DNA of 64,000 bases from Halomonas sp. SpR8 (GCF_031010195.1 NZ_JAUAMC010000005.1:62001-126000); one strand, 5' to 3'; positions 1 to 8,753 are shown, counted from the first letter of the stretch. A program made the numbers and translations. The notes: generated by a model from the letters alone, not told the origin.

Positions 1-998
1 TCAGAAGCGGATAAGCCCGCATCTTTCAGCGCCATTTTGCATGGTTCGAGCGAACGCTGAACCAGATCGTCTACCAGCGACTCCAGCTTGGCGCGGGTCA
101 CTTTCACGTTAAGGTGTTTCGGGCCAGTGTTGTCAGCAGTGATGTAAGGCAGATTCACATCCGTCTGCTGAGCGCTAGATAGCTCAATCTTGGCTTTTTC
201 AGCGGCTTCTTTGAGACGTTGCATGGCCAGGTTATCGCCAGACAGGTCGATACCACTGTCAGACTTGAACTGGTCAACCAGGTAGTTGATCAACGCTAGG
301 TCGAAATCTTCACCACCCAGGAAGGTGTCACCGTTGGTGGCCAGCACTTCAAACTGAGTCTCGCCGTCTACATCGGCAATTTCGATAATTGAAATATCAA
401 AGGTACCGCCACCCAGATCGTACACAGCAATGGTTTTGTCGCCGCGCGATTTGTCCATACCGTAGGCCAGTGCGGCAGCGGTCGGCTCGTTAATAATGCG
501 CTTAACGTCTAGACCCGCGATGCGACCAGCATCTTTAGTTGCTTGACGCTGGCTGTCGTTGAAGTAAGCCGGCACGGTAATAACGGCATCGGTCACCGCT
601 TCGCCCAAGTAGTCTTCGGCGGTCTTCTTCATTTTCTTCAGCACTTCCGCGCTTACCTGCGGCGGTGCCATTTTTTTGCCTTTCACTTCAACCCAGGCAT
701 CACCGTTGTCTGCTTCGGTGATTTTATACGGCACCATCTTGATGTCTTTCTGAACAACGTCATCTTTAAAACGACGGCCAATTAGGCGCTTGATGGCGTA
801 CAGAGTGTTTTCTGGGTTAGTAACCGCTTGGCGCTTGGCCGCCTGGCCGACTAGCGTCTCGCCATCATCGGTATAAGCGATGATAGAAGGCGTCGTGCGG
901 CCACCTTCGGCGTTTTCGATAACTTTAGCGCTGTCACCATCGAGCACGGCTACACAAGAGTTTGTGGTGCCCAGGTCGATACCAATAATACGTCCCAT
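1..998 (-). CDS. dnaK: Chaperone DnaK (Hsp70), C-terminus outside the window
   Basis: ATP-dependent cytoplasmic Hsp70 chaperone that works with DnaJ and GrpE to fold and rescue proteins. The N-terminus reads [18 protein letters not shown], the phosphate-1 loop of the Hsp70 actin-like ATPase. About 332 residues are present, so only most of the nucleotide-binding domain is seen; the substrate-binding domain lies left of position 1. The ATG at 998 is chosen because the family begins exactly there. It follows grpE on the same strand after a 172-bp gap that contains its own sigma-32-like promoter. Identification is secure; the gene is partial only because of the window edge. Confidence 0.97.
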   Translation of the reverse strand, partial: MGRIIGIDLGTTNSCVAVLDGDSAKVIENAEGGRTTPSIIAYTDDGETLVGQAAKRQAVTNPENTLYAIKRLIGRRFKDDVVQKDIKMVPYKITEADNGDAWVEVKGKKMAPPQVSAEVLKKMKKTAEDYLGEAVTDAVITVPAYFNDSQRQATKDAGRIAGLDVKRIINEPTAAALAYGMDKSRGDKTIAVYDLGGGTFDISIIEIADVDGETQFEVLATNGDTFLGGEDFDLALINYLVDQFKSDSGIDLSGDNLAMQRLKEAAEKAKIELSSAQQTDVNLPYITADNTGPKHLNVKVTRAKLESLVDDLVQRSLEPCKMALKDAGLSAS

Positions 999-1085
999 AG
1001 CAATTACCTCGAATTCGGTTGTTACAAAACTGAAAATTTAGTCTTTTAAAACGTGTCTGCGGGTTTCCCCGCGGGGTTGCCCTTT

Positions 1086-1113
1086 ATTTGGGGGCCGCCG
1101 CTAGCATTTCAAG
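1086..1113 (-). promoter_or_regulatory. Sigma-32-type heat-shock promoter of dnaK
   Basis: On the minus strand CTTGAA and CCCCAAAT are separated by 14 bases, close to the RpoH consensus (CTTGAA, 13-14 bases, CCCCATnT). It lies in the grpE-dnaK gap about 90 bp upstream of the dnaK ATG. It would give dnaK a heat-shock start independent of grpE. Confidence 0.7.
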
Positions 1114-1170
1114 GGCTTTTTTCACACTCATATCTCACGCGCTTATTTCAGACGCTGTGCCGCCAGTGGC

Positions 1171-1812
1171 TTAATCGGCTTTTTTACTCACCACGACCAT
1201 CGCCGGGCGCACGAGGCGTCCATTGAGCAAATAGCCTTTCAGCATGACGTCCATCACGGTGTTCGGATCCATGTCCGGGCTGGGCACCATAGTCATGGCT
1301 TCGTGCACCTGCGGGTCGAAGGGCTCGCCATGGGGCTCAATGCTTTCAACGCCGAATTTATTGAGTACATCTAGCTGCATTTTCAAGGTCATAGAGACAC
1401 CTTCACGATGGGCGTCTGAAGCCCCCTCTTCCATCGCCTCTAACGCTTTTTCCAGGCTATCTACGACAGGCAGCAACTCTTTAACGAATTTCTCAAGCGC
1501 AAACTTGCGCGCTTTCTCGGCTTCCTGGTCAGCCCGGCGGCGCACGTTTTGTGCTTCTGCCGCGGCGCGCAACGCCTGGTCTTTAGCTTCAGTCAAGCTC
1601 TGCTCCAACTCGCTGACCTGGGCAGCCAGCATTTCGGCTTCGGGGTTATCAATGTTGCCTTCTAGCAGCTCTTCTTCATCAACCAAGCCTTCCAGCTCAC
1701 CCTCCATTAGGCGCTCTTCGGCCACTTTCTCTTCCGCTTGCTCGGCGCCCTCGGCTTCATGCTCGTGGCGAGCCAGCTCATCATCCAACGGTGTTTGCGG
1801 TTCTTTCGCCAT
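1171..1812 (-). CDS. grpE: Nucleotide exchange factor GrpE
   Basis: Homodimeric exchange factor that releases ADP from DnaK. The 213-residue protein has a long acidic N-terminal tail (about residues 5-60, rich in Glu), a coiled-coil dimerisation helix (about 60-140, with Ala/Glu/Lys heptads) and the C-terminal beta-wing ending with [15 protein letters not shown], the family signature. The family is usually 190-210 residues. It sits directly upstream of dnaK in the same direction, the classical heat-shock order, and has its own sigma-32-like promoter. The ATG at 1812 fits family length. Confidence 0.96.
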   Translation of the reverse strand: MAKEPQTPLDDELARHEHEAEGAEQAEEKVAEERLMEGELEGLVDEEELLEGNIDNPEAEMLAAQVSELEQSLTEAKDQALRAAAEAQNVRRRADQEAEKARKFALEKFVKELLPVVDSLEKALEAMEEGASDAHREGVSMTLKMQLDVLNKFGVESIEPHGEPFDPQVHEAMTMVPSPDMDPNTVMDVMLKGYLLNGRLVRPAMVVVSKKAD

Positions 1813-1890
1813 GTTGTGCTCCTAAAATGTCAGGCGCTGCCACATCGGGCTTGGCGCAAATAGTTAAGGGTATAAACAGCTATGCACGCT

Positions 1891-1918
1891 ATATGGGGGC
1901 CATAAATTCCATCTCAAG
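1891..1918 (-). promoter_or_regulatory. Sigma-32-type heat-shock promoter of grpE
   Basis: Minus-strand CTTGAG, 14-base spacer, CCCCATAT: an almost perfect RpoH promoter ending about 80 bp upstream of the grpE start. Together with the similar site before dnaK this marks the two genes as a heat-shock locus. Confidence 0.75.
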
Positions 1919-1945
1919 AGGTGCATTGAAGTGAGTTATTAACTA

Positions 1946-1961
1946 CTGTATAAATCAACAA
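1946..1961 (+). promoter_or_regulatory. Probable LexA (SOS) box upstream of recN
   Basis: CTGTATAAATCAACAA matches the LexA consensus CTGT-N8-ACAG with one mismatch and an AT-rich centre. It lies 50 bp upstream of the recN ATG. recN is a strongly LexA-controlled gene in gammaproteobacteria, so the position fits; binding is inferred. Confidence 0.5.
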
Positions 1962-2010
1962 CTATTGGATAAGTATCCAGCTTCTATGCTGAACCGCCTC
2001 AGGAGGCGTC

Positions 2011-3684
2011 ATGCTTACTCAGCTTGCTATTCAAGATTTCGCCATTGTTGATCACTTAGAGCTCGACTTAACCGGCGGCATGACCGCAATTACCGGGGAA
2101 ACCGGGGCGGGTAAGTCGATTCTGTTAGGCGCCCTTGGGCTATGCCTGGGCGAGCGCGCCGACGCGGGCAGCGTGCGCCACGGCCGCGAGCGCACGGATC
2201 TCTCCGCGCGTTTTGATATCCAGCACCTGCCCGCCGCAATCGAGTGGTTAACGGCTCGAGAACTGCCGACTGAAGAGTGCTTGTTGCGGCGTGTGGTGAC
2301 CGCTAACGGCCGCTCCAAAGCATGGATCAACGGACACCCGGCGACTATCTCGGACCTTAAATCCCTCGGCGAGCAACTGATTCAGGTGCATGGGCAGCAC
2401 GCTCATCACGCTTTGATGCGCGAAGAGACCCACCTTGCCTTGCTGGACGATTACGCCGGCCTAAACGATTCCACCGCTCGATTAGCCGACACCTTCCGCG
2501 AGTGGCGCAATACGCGTCGTCAGTTGAAGAAGCTAAGCGAAGAAGGCAGCGAAGTAGAGGCCAAACGGCAGTTGCTGCGCTACCAGGTAGAGGAGCTGGA
2601 TCAACTCGCGTTAGCGGAAGGTGAATTAACCACGCTAGAAGAAGAGCAGCACACCTTGGCTCACGCAGAAGAGACCCTGCGCGAAACCCAGTTTGCCGCC
2701 GACTGTTGCGCCAGCGATGAGGGCGGTGCGCTGTCTTTACTCAACCAGGCGTTCGCTCATTTAAGCGCGCTGCTGGGAAGTGACAAAGGCACCCTGGCCA
2801 ACACGCTTGCCATGCTGAGCGATGCGCGTATTCAAGTGGAAGAAGCCTCCAGCGAGCTCAACCGACTCGCCAGCAGTACTGAGTTAGACCCCGAGCGACT
2901 CGCTTGGGTGGAAGAACGTATGGCCGACGTCCATCGCATTGCTCGCAAGCACCACGTTGCGCCTGAAGAGCTGTGCGCACTGCATGCCGACCTGCAGCGG
3001 GAAGTCGCTCAGTTGGAAGAGGGGGGCAATGATCTTGAGGCACTGAGCGCCCAAGTGGTCGAACTGCGCGAACGCTACCGCTTAGAGGCGAAAAAAATCA
3101 CTGAGAGTCGCCAAAAAGCAGCGCTGCGTTTAGGCAAAGAGGTACAGCAACAACTGGGCTTTTTAGCCATGGGCAAAGCGCGCTTTGAAGTGGAGGTCAC
3201 CGCCAAGGATGCACCCTCTCCGGAAGGCTTGGATCGCGTGCAGTTTTTGATCAACGCCAACCCTGGCCAGCCCGCGCGGCCATTGACCAAGGTCGCCTCC
3301 GGCGGCGAATTGTCGCGGATTAGCCTGGCGATTCAAGTCGTCGCGGCGACACACTCAACGGTGCCCAGCCTGGTGTTTGACGAAGTGGATGTGGGTATCT
3401 CCGGCGCCACCGCAGAGATCGTAGGCCAACTGCTGCGCAAACTGGGCCAAAACGGGCAGGTAATGACCGTGACTCACCTTCCCCAGGTGGCGGCACAGGC
3501 GCACCAGCACCTGCATATCGAGAAACAGGCCAAGCGTGACACCACGCTGACCCAGATGGCGCTGCTCGACGAACAGGGCCGCATCAGCGAACTGGCGCGC
3601 ATGCTGGGCGGCGTGAAACTTTCAGACCAAACCCTCGCCCACGCACGGGAGATGCTCCACGCTAGCCAGCGCCCGCCCCACTAA
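2011..3684 (+). CDS. recN: DNA repair protein RecN (SMC-like ATPase)
   Basis: SMC-family ATPase recruited to double-strand breaks to promote recombinational repair. The 557-residue protein shows Walker A GETGAGKS at residues 29-36, a central coiled coil (about 150-370, Glu/Leu/Arg rich), the ABC signature ASGGELSR near 428 and Walker B VFDEVDVGISG near 453. Length matches the family (about 550). The ATG at 2011 follows AGGAGG. It diverges from grpE, and a LexA-like box lies upstream. Identification is secure. Confidence 0.96.
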   Translation: MLTQLAIQDFAIVDHLELDLTGGMTAITGETGAGKSILLGALGLCLGERADAGSVRHGRERTDLSARFDIQHLPAAIEWLTARELPTEECLLRRVVTANGRSKAWINGHPATISDLKSLGEQLIQVHGQHAHHALMREETHLALLDDYAGLNDSTARLADTFREWRNTRRQLKKLSEEGSEVEAKRQLLRYQVEELDQLALAEGELTTLEEEQHTLAHAEETLRETQFAADCCASDEGGALSLLNQAFAHLSALLGSDKGTLANTLAMLSDARIQVEEASSELNRLASSTELDPERLAWVEERMADVHRIARKHHVAPEELCALHADLQREVAQLEEGGNDLEALSAQVVELRERYRLEAKKITESRQKAALRLGKEVQQQLGFLAMGKARFEVEVTAKDAPSPEGLDRVQFLINANPGQPARPLTKVASGGELSRISLAIQVVAATHSTVPSLVFDEVDVGISGATAEIVGQLLRKLGQNGQVMTVTHLPQVAAQAHQHLHIEKQAKRDTTLTQMALLDEQGRISELARMLGGVKLSDQTLAHAREMLHASQRPPH

Positions 3685-3724
3685 CCACACAGACACACAG
3701 ACACACAGCTGATTGAACAAACAC

Positions 3725-3788
3725 GAACGCCCCTGATCCACTGGGCGAATTCACTTCACGAATTCGACCCAGTAGATTAGGGGCGCTC
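3725..3788. repeat. Long imperfect inverted repeat between recN and fur
   Basis: Two arms of about 28 bases (3725-3752 and 3760-3788) are near-perfect reverse complements around a 7-base loop, each containing a GAATTC next to the loop and a CGCCCCT/AGGGGCG end. It sits between two convergent genes, so it may work as a bidirectional transcription terminator. No clear T-run is present, so a small repeat element is an alternative. Confidence 0.55.
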
Positions 3789-3837
3789 ACATTTCGAACA
3801 GCGACTAGCGTTTTCGACTAGCAGCGACCTAAGAACG

Positions 3838-4290
3838 TTATTTCTTGTTCGTCGGCCCGCTGTCCTGGCGCGTTACGTCGGAACCGCGCGGGCGCACATA
3901 TAGCACCAGGGCGTGATCCACTAGTTCGTAGCCGTGCTCTTCAGCGATTTCTTGCTGACGACGCTCGATGATCTCATCAACAAATTCAATGATCTCACCG
4001 CTTTCAAGGCACACCATATGGTCATGGTGATCCTCTTGGGTCATCTCGAATACCGCATGTCCTCCGTCGAAATTATGACGAATAACCAAGCCCGCTGACT
4101 CGAACTGAGTCAATACGCGGTATACGGTTGCCAAGCCAACATCTTCGCCCGCATCAATCAGTGTTTTGTACACTTCTTCCGCGCTAAGGTGGTGCTGACC
4201 CGAAACGTTTTCGAGAATTTGAAGTATCTTAACGCGCGGCAGGGTCACTTTTAGACCGGCTTTGCGCAATTCATGGTTCTGATCGGCCAT
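3838..4290 (-). CDS. fur: Ferric uptake regulator Fur
   Basis: Fe(II)-dependent dimeric repressor of iron acquisition genes. The 150-residue protein has the N-terminal winged helix (recognition region LATVYRVLTQFESAGLV) and the metal-binding C-terminal domain with HHDHMVC. Only the first Cys of the usual CxxC survives (CLES), as in pseudomonad Fur, which lacks a structural Cys4 zinc site. The reading frame extends to 4512, but the family starts at MADQNHELRKAG (4290), which also clears the promoter shared with divergent bamE. The fur/bamE pairing is conserved in gammaproteobacteria. Confidence 0.95.
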   Translation of the reverse strand: MADQNHELRKAGLKVTLPRVKILQILENVSGQHHLSAEEVYKTLIDAGEDVGLATVYRVLTQFESAGLVIRHNFDGGHAVFEMTQEDHHDHMVCLESGEIIEFVDEIIERRQQEIAEEHGYELVDHALVLYVRPRGSDVTRQDSGPTNKK

Positions 4291-4362
4291 GGTCGCTCTT
4301 CGCAGTAACTGGTTAGGTCGGGTATGATCAACCGAAACCACGATAGTGAAGAATAGGCCCAA

Positions 4363-4815
4363 ATGCAAAAATTGACTCGAATCATCACACTCTCCGTCGC
4401 CCTTACCGTCGTTAGCGGCTGCAGCTACGTCGGTGTTTACAAGCGCGATATCCCCCAAGGTAACCTGGTGACGCAAGAGATGGTCAGCCAGCTTCAGCCG
4501 GGGATGACCCAAGAGCAGGTTACCTATGTCATGGGCAGGCCGCTGCTGGAAGCGCCCTTTGACGCCAGCCAGTGGGACTATGTGTTCCGTTTAGACAAAG
4601 CGTATGGCGATGTGGAGCAGCGTCGCGTTACCCTCACCTTTGATCCGCAAGGGCGTCTGGTGAATATTGACCAAGAGGGTGACTTATCCAAACCGCTACC
4701 GCTTGAAGGTGAGAGCAGCATGGGCCCCGCAACAGAAGGGGTTGATCCCATGGATGCACTGCCTGCCGAGAGCACCCAGACACAGCCGCTCACCAACACA
4801 CAAGCCGTTCAATAG
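4363..4815 (+). CDS. bamE: Outer membrane assembly lipoprotein BamE
   Basis: Lipoprotein of the BAM complex that inserts beta-barrel proteins into the outer membrane. The signal peptide ends in lipobox VVSGC with Cys20 as lipidation site. The SmpA/OmlA core follows (GMTQEQVTYVMGRPLLEAPF, WDYVFRL), then a Pro/Thr-rich low-complexity tail (residues 110-150). The 150-residue length is slightly above the usual 110-130 because of that tail. It diverges from fur. Confidence 0.93.
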   Translation: MQKLTRIITLSVALTVVSGCSYVGVYKRDIPQGNLVTQEMVSQLQPGMTQEQVTYVMGRPLLEAPFDASQWDYVFRLDKAYGDVEQRRVTLTFDPQGRLVNIDQEGDLSKPLPLEGESSMGPATEGVDPMDALPAESTQTQPLTNTQAVQ

Positions 4816-4824
4816 CCTTAATGG

Positions 4825-5142
4825 CTAGCGCCCCGAGTCGCCCGCCTGGCGCTTAGCGCGCTCTAAGCGGGCGACTTTGGGGTCAATAGCCAACGGCCGG
4901 TAAACTTCGACCCGATCCCCATCGCGTAACGGCTGGGTATCGGGGTCGCGTAGCGCCTTACCGAAGATACCCAACGGTGCCTCAGCAAACGTATCGCCAG
5001 GCACATCGGGAAACAGCGTGGGTAAATCAGCCAAGGCAACGGCTTGGCGCGCGGTAGTGCCCTCAGGTACCTTCAGAGCCACTATGCGCTGTTTAAACGG
5101 CAACGCAAAGACTACCTCAATGGTCAGCGTTTCAGCGCCCAT
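4825..5142 (-). CDS. rnfH: RnfH family ubiquitin-fold protein
   Basis: Small beta-grasp protein of the RnfH (UPF0125) family, 105 residues, cellular role poorly defined. The conserved N-terminus (MGAETLTIEVVFALPFKQRIVALKV) and the motif GDRVEVYRPLAIDPKVARLERAKR are seen. The frame opens at 5175, but the ATG at 5142 matches the family start and overlaps the ratA stop by 11 bases, implying translational coupling. The ratA-rnfH pair next to smpB is conserved in gammaproteobacteria. Confidence 0.9.
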   Translation of the reverse strand: MGAETLTIEVVFALPFKQRIVALKVPEGTTARQAVALADLPTLFPDVPGDTFAEAPLGIFGKALRDPDTQPLRDGDRVEVYRPLAIDPKVARLERAKRQAGDSGR

Positions 5143-5566
5143 ACAGCTCGTTTGCGCGCTTGGTGAAGGCATCAACCAGCTGTCCGGCGATTTGCTGGAA
5201 AATTTTGCCGAATGCCATACTCAGCAACCGGTTGGCGAACTCAAACTCCATCTCCAAACTGACTTTGCAGGCGCCCTCGCCCATAGGGATAAACAGCCAA
5301 CGGCCTTTCAGTCGCTTGAAGGGGCCTTTTACCAGCGAGAGCTCAATACGTTCAGGCGCGAAAAGATCGTTACGCGTCGTAATGGTTTGCTCGACACCGG
5401 CACGCCCGAGGGTCATTTCACCGATGAGATGCACCTCATCATGCTCGAGCAAACGCGCCTGACGGCAACCTGGCAAGAACTCCGGATAGCGTTCGAAGTC
5501 GTTGACCAGATCGAACATTTTCTGGGGGGTGTGCCGCACCAAGGCGGAACGATTGACGGTTGGCAT
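5132..5566 (-). CDS. ratA: Ribosome association toxin RatA (START/coenzyme Q-binding fold)
   Basis: START-domain protein of the RatA/COQ10 family, described in E. coli as an inhibitor of 70S ribosome association. The N-terminus reads MPTVNRSALVRHTPQKMFDL and continues VNDFERYPEFLPGC, the family signature. Length from the ATG at 5566 is 144 residues, as usual; the frame could extend to 5596 without homologous sequence. It is followed by rnfH and diverges from smpB. Whether it acts as a toxin here is not shown. Confidence 0.9.
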   Translation of the reverse strand: MPTVNRSALVRHTPQKMFDLVNDFERYPEFLPGCRQARLLEHDEVHLIGEMTLGRAGVEQTITTRNDLFAPERIELSLVKGPFKRLKGRWLFIPMGEGACKVSLEMEFEFANRLLSMAFGKIFQQIAGQLVDAFTKRANELYGR

Positions 5567-5691
5567 TGACCTCTCCGCTGACTTCACAGTGCCCAAAGCG
5601 TATCATGGGAAATATTTTTCAGACCCTAAATGGTATCACGCCTCCCCCAATAACGAAGGGGAAGCCACTGACAGATTAATTATGAGGTTCC

Positions 5692-6183
5692 ATGGCCACT
5701 AAGAAAGGTAACAGTAAGGGCCCCGGTAGCAGCGTTATTGCCCAAAACAAGAAGGCACGTTTTGAGTACCATATCGACGAGACCTTCGAGGCAGGGCTAT
5801 CGCTCGCTGGCTGGGAAGTGAAGAGCATGCGCGCGGGCAAAGCTCAGCTCACTGACACCTATATTTTGGTGCGTAACGGCGAGGCGTTTTTGCTGGGCAG
5901 TCATATTATGCCGCTTAACACGGCAAGTACTCATGAGATCGCAGACCCAACGCGCACCCGTAAACTGCTGCTGCATCGTAAAGAGATCGCCAAAATCTTT
6001 TCGGTCACACAAGACAAAGGCCACACCTGTGTGCCGCTCAAACTTTATTGGAAACGCAATAAAGTGAAATGCGAGCTAGCGCTAGTGACCGGCAAACAGC
6101 TGCATGACAAGCGCGCCACAGAAAAAGACCGCGATTGGAACCGTCAAAAAGGTCGAATCATGCGGGAACATACCAAGGCTTAA
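5692..6183 (+). CDS. smpB: tmRNA-binding protein SmpB
   Basis: Essential partner of tmRNA in trans-translation; it brings Ala-tmRNA into stalled ribosomes. The 163-residue protein has the OB-fold core ([28 protein letters not shown]) and the basic C-terminal tail [21 protein letters not shown] that sits in the mRNA channel. A GAGG ribosome binding site precedes the ATG. It lies 45 bp upstream of ssrA in the same direction, so both halves of the system are together. Confidence 0.97.
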   Translation: MATKKGNSKGPGSSVIAQNKKARFEYHIDETFEAGLSLAGWEVKSMRAGKAQLTDTYILVRNGEAFLLGSHIMPLNTASTHEIADPTRTRKLLLHRKEIAKIFSVTQDKGHTCVPLKLYWKRNKVKCELALVTGKQLHDKRATEKDRDWNRQKGRIMREHTKA

Positions 6184-6184
6184 C

Positions 6185-6213
6185 TGGTCAATCAGCTGTG
6201 AGCACGTTAGAAT
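6185..6213 (+). promoter_or_regulatory. Possible promoter of ssrA
   Basis: A TAGAAT -10-like hexamer (6208-6213) lies 17 bases after a weak -35-like TGGTCA (6185-6190). A start near 6220 would leave a short leader to be removed at the mature tmRNA 5' end at 6229. The -35 match is poor, so this is tentative. Confidence 0.35.
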
Positions 6214-6228
6214 GCTCACCTGTAATAA

Positions 6229-6608
6229 GGGGGCGACATGGTTTCGACGCTGGTGACAACCCTTGCGGTGCATGCCGAGAGCGTGATGTATCTCGTAAAT
6301 CCCACATCACGAAAAATAGTCGCAAATGACGAAAACTACGCTCAAGGCGCGCTAGCAGCTTAAACACTGTTAGCTTCTTGTCTGGCCCCAAGGTGATGTG
6401 CCTATTCATCACTGAGGGGATACGAGCTAAAGCTGATAGGACCGCGTTTGGTGGTGTCTTCTCGCCAAGCGTTAAACTTTAGAAGGCTCGCGTAGCTGAA
6501 TCCTGACCGTCGGAGTCAGTCGCGCTAAACTAAATGACGGAATCTAAGCATGTAGAGCCAATAGGCGCGTGCTGGCGGACGCGGGTTCAATTCCCGCCGC
6601 CTCCACCA
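6229..6608 (+). ncRNA. ssrA: Transfer-messenger RNA (tmRNA)
   Basis: 380-base tmRNA that rescues stalled ribosomes with SmpB. The 5' end GGGGGCG (6229-6235) pairs with CGCCTCC (6598-6604) to form the acceptor stem, followed by encoded ACCA (6605-6608). The T-arm GGGTTCAATTCCCGCC precedes it. The resume codon GCA at 6322 opens the tag reading frame ANDENYAQGALAA, ending with TAA at 6361-6363; the tag ends in the hydrophobic Ala-rich degron typical of the family. The last bases of the gene are the attachment site of the adjacent mobile element. Confidence 0.97.
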
Positions 6609-6613
6609 CCTTA
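6595..6613 (+). repeat. attL of the ssrA-integrated element
   Basis: CGCCGCCTCCACCACCTTA, identical to 15440-15458. It covers the 3' acceptor strand and CCA of ssrA plus five further bases, so tmRNA stays intact after integration. Confidence 0.85.
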
Positions 6614-6655
6614 AGGTTTCAGGAGTTGTCAGAACTTCTCATGAAGCCAGCAATC

Positions 6656-6677
6656 AAGCGCCTCCGGGCGCTTTTTT
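6656..6677 (+). terminator. Rho-independent terminator downstream of ssrA (element-borne)
   Basis: Stem AAGCGCC/GGCGCTT with a 4-base loop and a T6 tract. It lies inside attL, so the element supplies this replacement terminator; the chromosomal one now lies beyond attR at 15471. Confidence 0.8.
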
Positions 6678-6708
6678 GTTGTCAGGAGTATTCACCTAAT
6701 ATCTTGAC

Positions 6709-6770
6709 ATGCCCCCATCAAAGGGGGCATATCTGGGGGCACTAAGAGCCTTCACCGATGAGGTGCCCCC
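6709..6770. promoter_or_regulatory. GGGGGCA repeat cluster overlapping the int promoter region
   Basis: Four copies of GGGGGCA in mixed orientation lie between attL and int (inverted at 6709-6716 and 6763-6770, direct at 6723-6730 and 6735-6742). The first two form a palindrome ATGCCCCC...GGGGGCAT. A TTGACA -35-like hexamer at 6704-6709 abuts them. The block from 6722 to 6743 recurs near the right end at 15357-15378. These could be integrase arm sites or an operator for autoregulation. Confidence 0.5.
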
Positions 6771-6772
6771 AA

Positions 6773-8014
6773 ATGGCCCACGTTAGCAATAAGCTGTCGG
6801 CTACCGCCGTGCGCAGCGCCAAGCCCAAAGAAAAAACCTACCGCCTGACCGATGGTGGGGGCATGTACTTGGAAGTTACCCCCACTGGGGGCACCTACTG
6901 GCGCATGAAGTACCGTTTCCACGGTAAGGAAAAACGCTTAGCGATTGGCGTATATCCAGAAGTGAGCCTTTCCAATGCCAGAGAAGCCCGTGACCAAGCC
7001 CGCAAGCTACTGGCGCAAGGGCTAGACCCCAGCACCACCAAGCGAGTGACCAAAGAGCTTGGCAAAACATCGGCGGGAAACACCTTTAAGGCCGTGGCCA
7101 CCGAATGGCTTGAGCATATCCATCGCCATGAAGTGGTGCCCGATCACTACGCACGCAATAAATCCCGCCTGACCCGTGACGCCTTCCCAGCGCTGGGCCA
7201 TCGGCCTATTACCGATATAACACCGCCTGAACTGCTGGAATGCCTGCGCAAAATTGAGAAGCGCGGCCACCTAGAAACCGCCCACCGGGTAAAAACGCTG
7301 TGTGGGCAAGTGTTCCGCTATGCCATATCCACGGGCCGCGCCGAACGCGACTTAACGCCAGACCTTAGAGGCGCGTTACGCACCCCTAAGACAAACCACC
7401 ATGCAGCGATCACCGACCCGGCTGAGCTGCCCCCACTTCTGCGAGCTATCGAAGGCTATAGCGGCACCCCAGTTACCATTGCCGCGCTCAAGCTTTCCCC
7501 GCTGGTATTCGTTCGCCCTGGGGAGCTACGCCAGGCTAAATGGGCAGACTTCGATTTAGAGCGCGGTGAATGGGCTTTCCAGCCAAGCAAAAACGCTGAT
7601 CCGTTGGTGGTGCCCCTCCCCCGGCAAGCGGTGGCGATCCTTGAAGAAATTCAGCGGTTAACCGGACGCAGTGAATACGTTTTCCCCGGTGCCCGTAGCA
7701 GCAAACGCCCCATGAGTAACGCCACGATCAAAGCCGCGCTTGACCGCATGGGCTTCCAAGGGGAAATGACCGCCCACGGTTTCCGGGCCATGGCACGCAC
7801 GATATTGGCTGAGCGCCTTGGCTACCCAGAGCAGTACATAGAACAGCAGCTAGCCCACAAGGTGAAAGACAGCAACGGTCGCGCCTATAACCGCACCACT
7901 CACCTGGAACAGCGCCGGGAAATGCTGCAAAGCTGGGCCGACTACCTCGACGCCCTACGCGATGGCGCAAGCAATGTGGTGCCGATCTATAAGGGAGTAG
8001 CCAATCATGGATGA
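6773..8014 (+). CDS. P4-type tyrosine integrase
   Basis: Site-specific recombinase that inserts and excises the element at ssrA. The N-terminal DUF4102 arm-binding domain (about residues 5-90, LTDGGGMYLEVTPTGGTYWRMKYR) is followed by the core-binding SAM-like domain and the catalytic domain with Arg in FVRPGELR (about 248), HGFRAM (about 335) and the tyrosine in AYNRTTH (about 372). Length 413 residues is usual. The ATG at 6773 is preferred over 6758 because it has a GAGG site nine bases upstream. Its 3' end overlaps the next ORF by 8 bases. Confidence 0.92.
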   Translation: MAHVSNKLSATAVRSAKPKEKTYRLTDGGGMYLEVTPTGGTYWRMKYRFHGKEKRLAIGVYPEVSLSNAREARDQARKLLAQGLDPSTTKRVTKELGKTSAGNTFKAVATEWLEHIHRHEVVPDHYARNKSRLTRDAFPALGHRPITDITPPELLECLRKIEKRGHLETAHRVKTLCGQVFRYAISTGRAERDLTPDLRGALRTPKTNHHAAITDPAELPPLLRAIEGYSGTPVTIAALKLSPLVFVRPGELRQAKWADFDLERGEWAFQPSKNADPLVVPLPRQAVAILEEIQRLTGRSEYVFPGARSSKRPMSNATIKAALDRMGFQGEMTAHGFRAMARTILAERLGYPEQYIEQQLAHKVKDSNGRAYNRTTHLEQRREMLQSWADYLDALRDGASNVVPIYKGVANHG

Positions 8015-8753
8015 TGAGCTAAAAGGCATACAAGACGATCTGGATAGCTTGGTTGGGCGCTTAGAGAAGTACATTAAAGCCAACGATGGTGCTTACGGCT
8101 TACCCGAAACGTGTAGTCTGCTTGGTATTTCACCTGAAGATGGTGACAGTAATATAAGAGCTGTGGCCAGGGATACGCTTTACCTATATCTAACTCAACG
8201 CGCTGACCGTGACCTTGGTAGTGCATGGATTCAGGCGTGCGAGGAAAGAGGCCTTTCAAAAGCATCACGCTGGATTCGTATAGATCAACTTGGTGAACAA
8301 AAAGGCAGGCTTATATTTGCCTTAGAAGCAATCAGCAACACGCCTTACAAGGCATCACAGGCAATCCGTCCCATTTTTCAATTGGTACAGCCTGAAGAAA
8401 TGGCGATACTCGCCGAGATGGCCACTCGCTACCTTAATCAGCAGGACAAGTACCTAGGTGAATACGGCGGCGAGCAAATCCTGAGGCGACCGGGTAAAAG
8501 GCCTAGATACAGCGCAGATCAACGCCAGCGAGCAGTGAATGAATATATCCAGTTGCGGGAAAAACATGGAAAAGCTGCATATCCGCTTGACCGCGAAACC
8601 TGTCAGCCAATAGCAGAAAAATACAATATTGATAGCGGACAATCAGTAGTGGACGCCGTGCGTGATCAGCTCGACGAGATAATTTGGGAGTCAACAAAAG
8701 AACGAAAGGTAATGCTCATCAAGCTTAGAGAAAAGCTTGATATAAAAAATTAG
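8007..8753 (+). CDS. Uncharacterised element protein, 248 residues
   Basis: Not recognised. The ATG overlaps the integrase stop by 8 bases, so it is probably co-translated with int. The protein is soluble and largely helical by composition. A middle segment (about residues 55-120) is rich in Arg/Ala helices; the C-terminal third (RYSADQRQRAVNEYIQLREKHG and following) is charged and could hold a DNA-binding helix-turn-helix, but this is a guess from the pattern alone. The GC content appears lower than that of int. The position directly after int suggests a cargo or excision-related gene. Confidence 0.7.
   Translation: MDDELKGIQDDLDSLVGRLEKYIKANDGAYGLPETCSLLGISPEDGDSNIRAVARDTLYLYLTQRADRDLGSAWIQACEERGLSKASRWIRIDQLGEQKGRLIFALEAISNTPYKASQAIRPIFQLVQPEEMAILAEMATRYLNQQDKYLGEYGGEQILRRPGKRPRYSADQRQRAVNEYIQLREKHGKAAYPLDRETCQPIAEKYNIDSGQSVVDAVRDQLDEIIWESTKERKVMLIKLREKLDIKN

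Noticed and set aside
1244..1825. 193-codon plus-strand frame opposite grpE
   Set aside because: Ser-rich antisense shadow of grpE without family features.
5018..5569. 183-codon plus-strand frame opposite ratA/rnfH
   Set aside because: Antisense to two conserved genes; no independent support.
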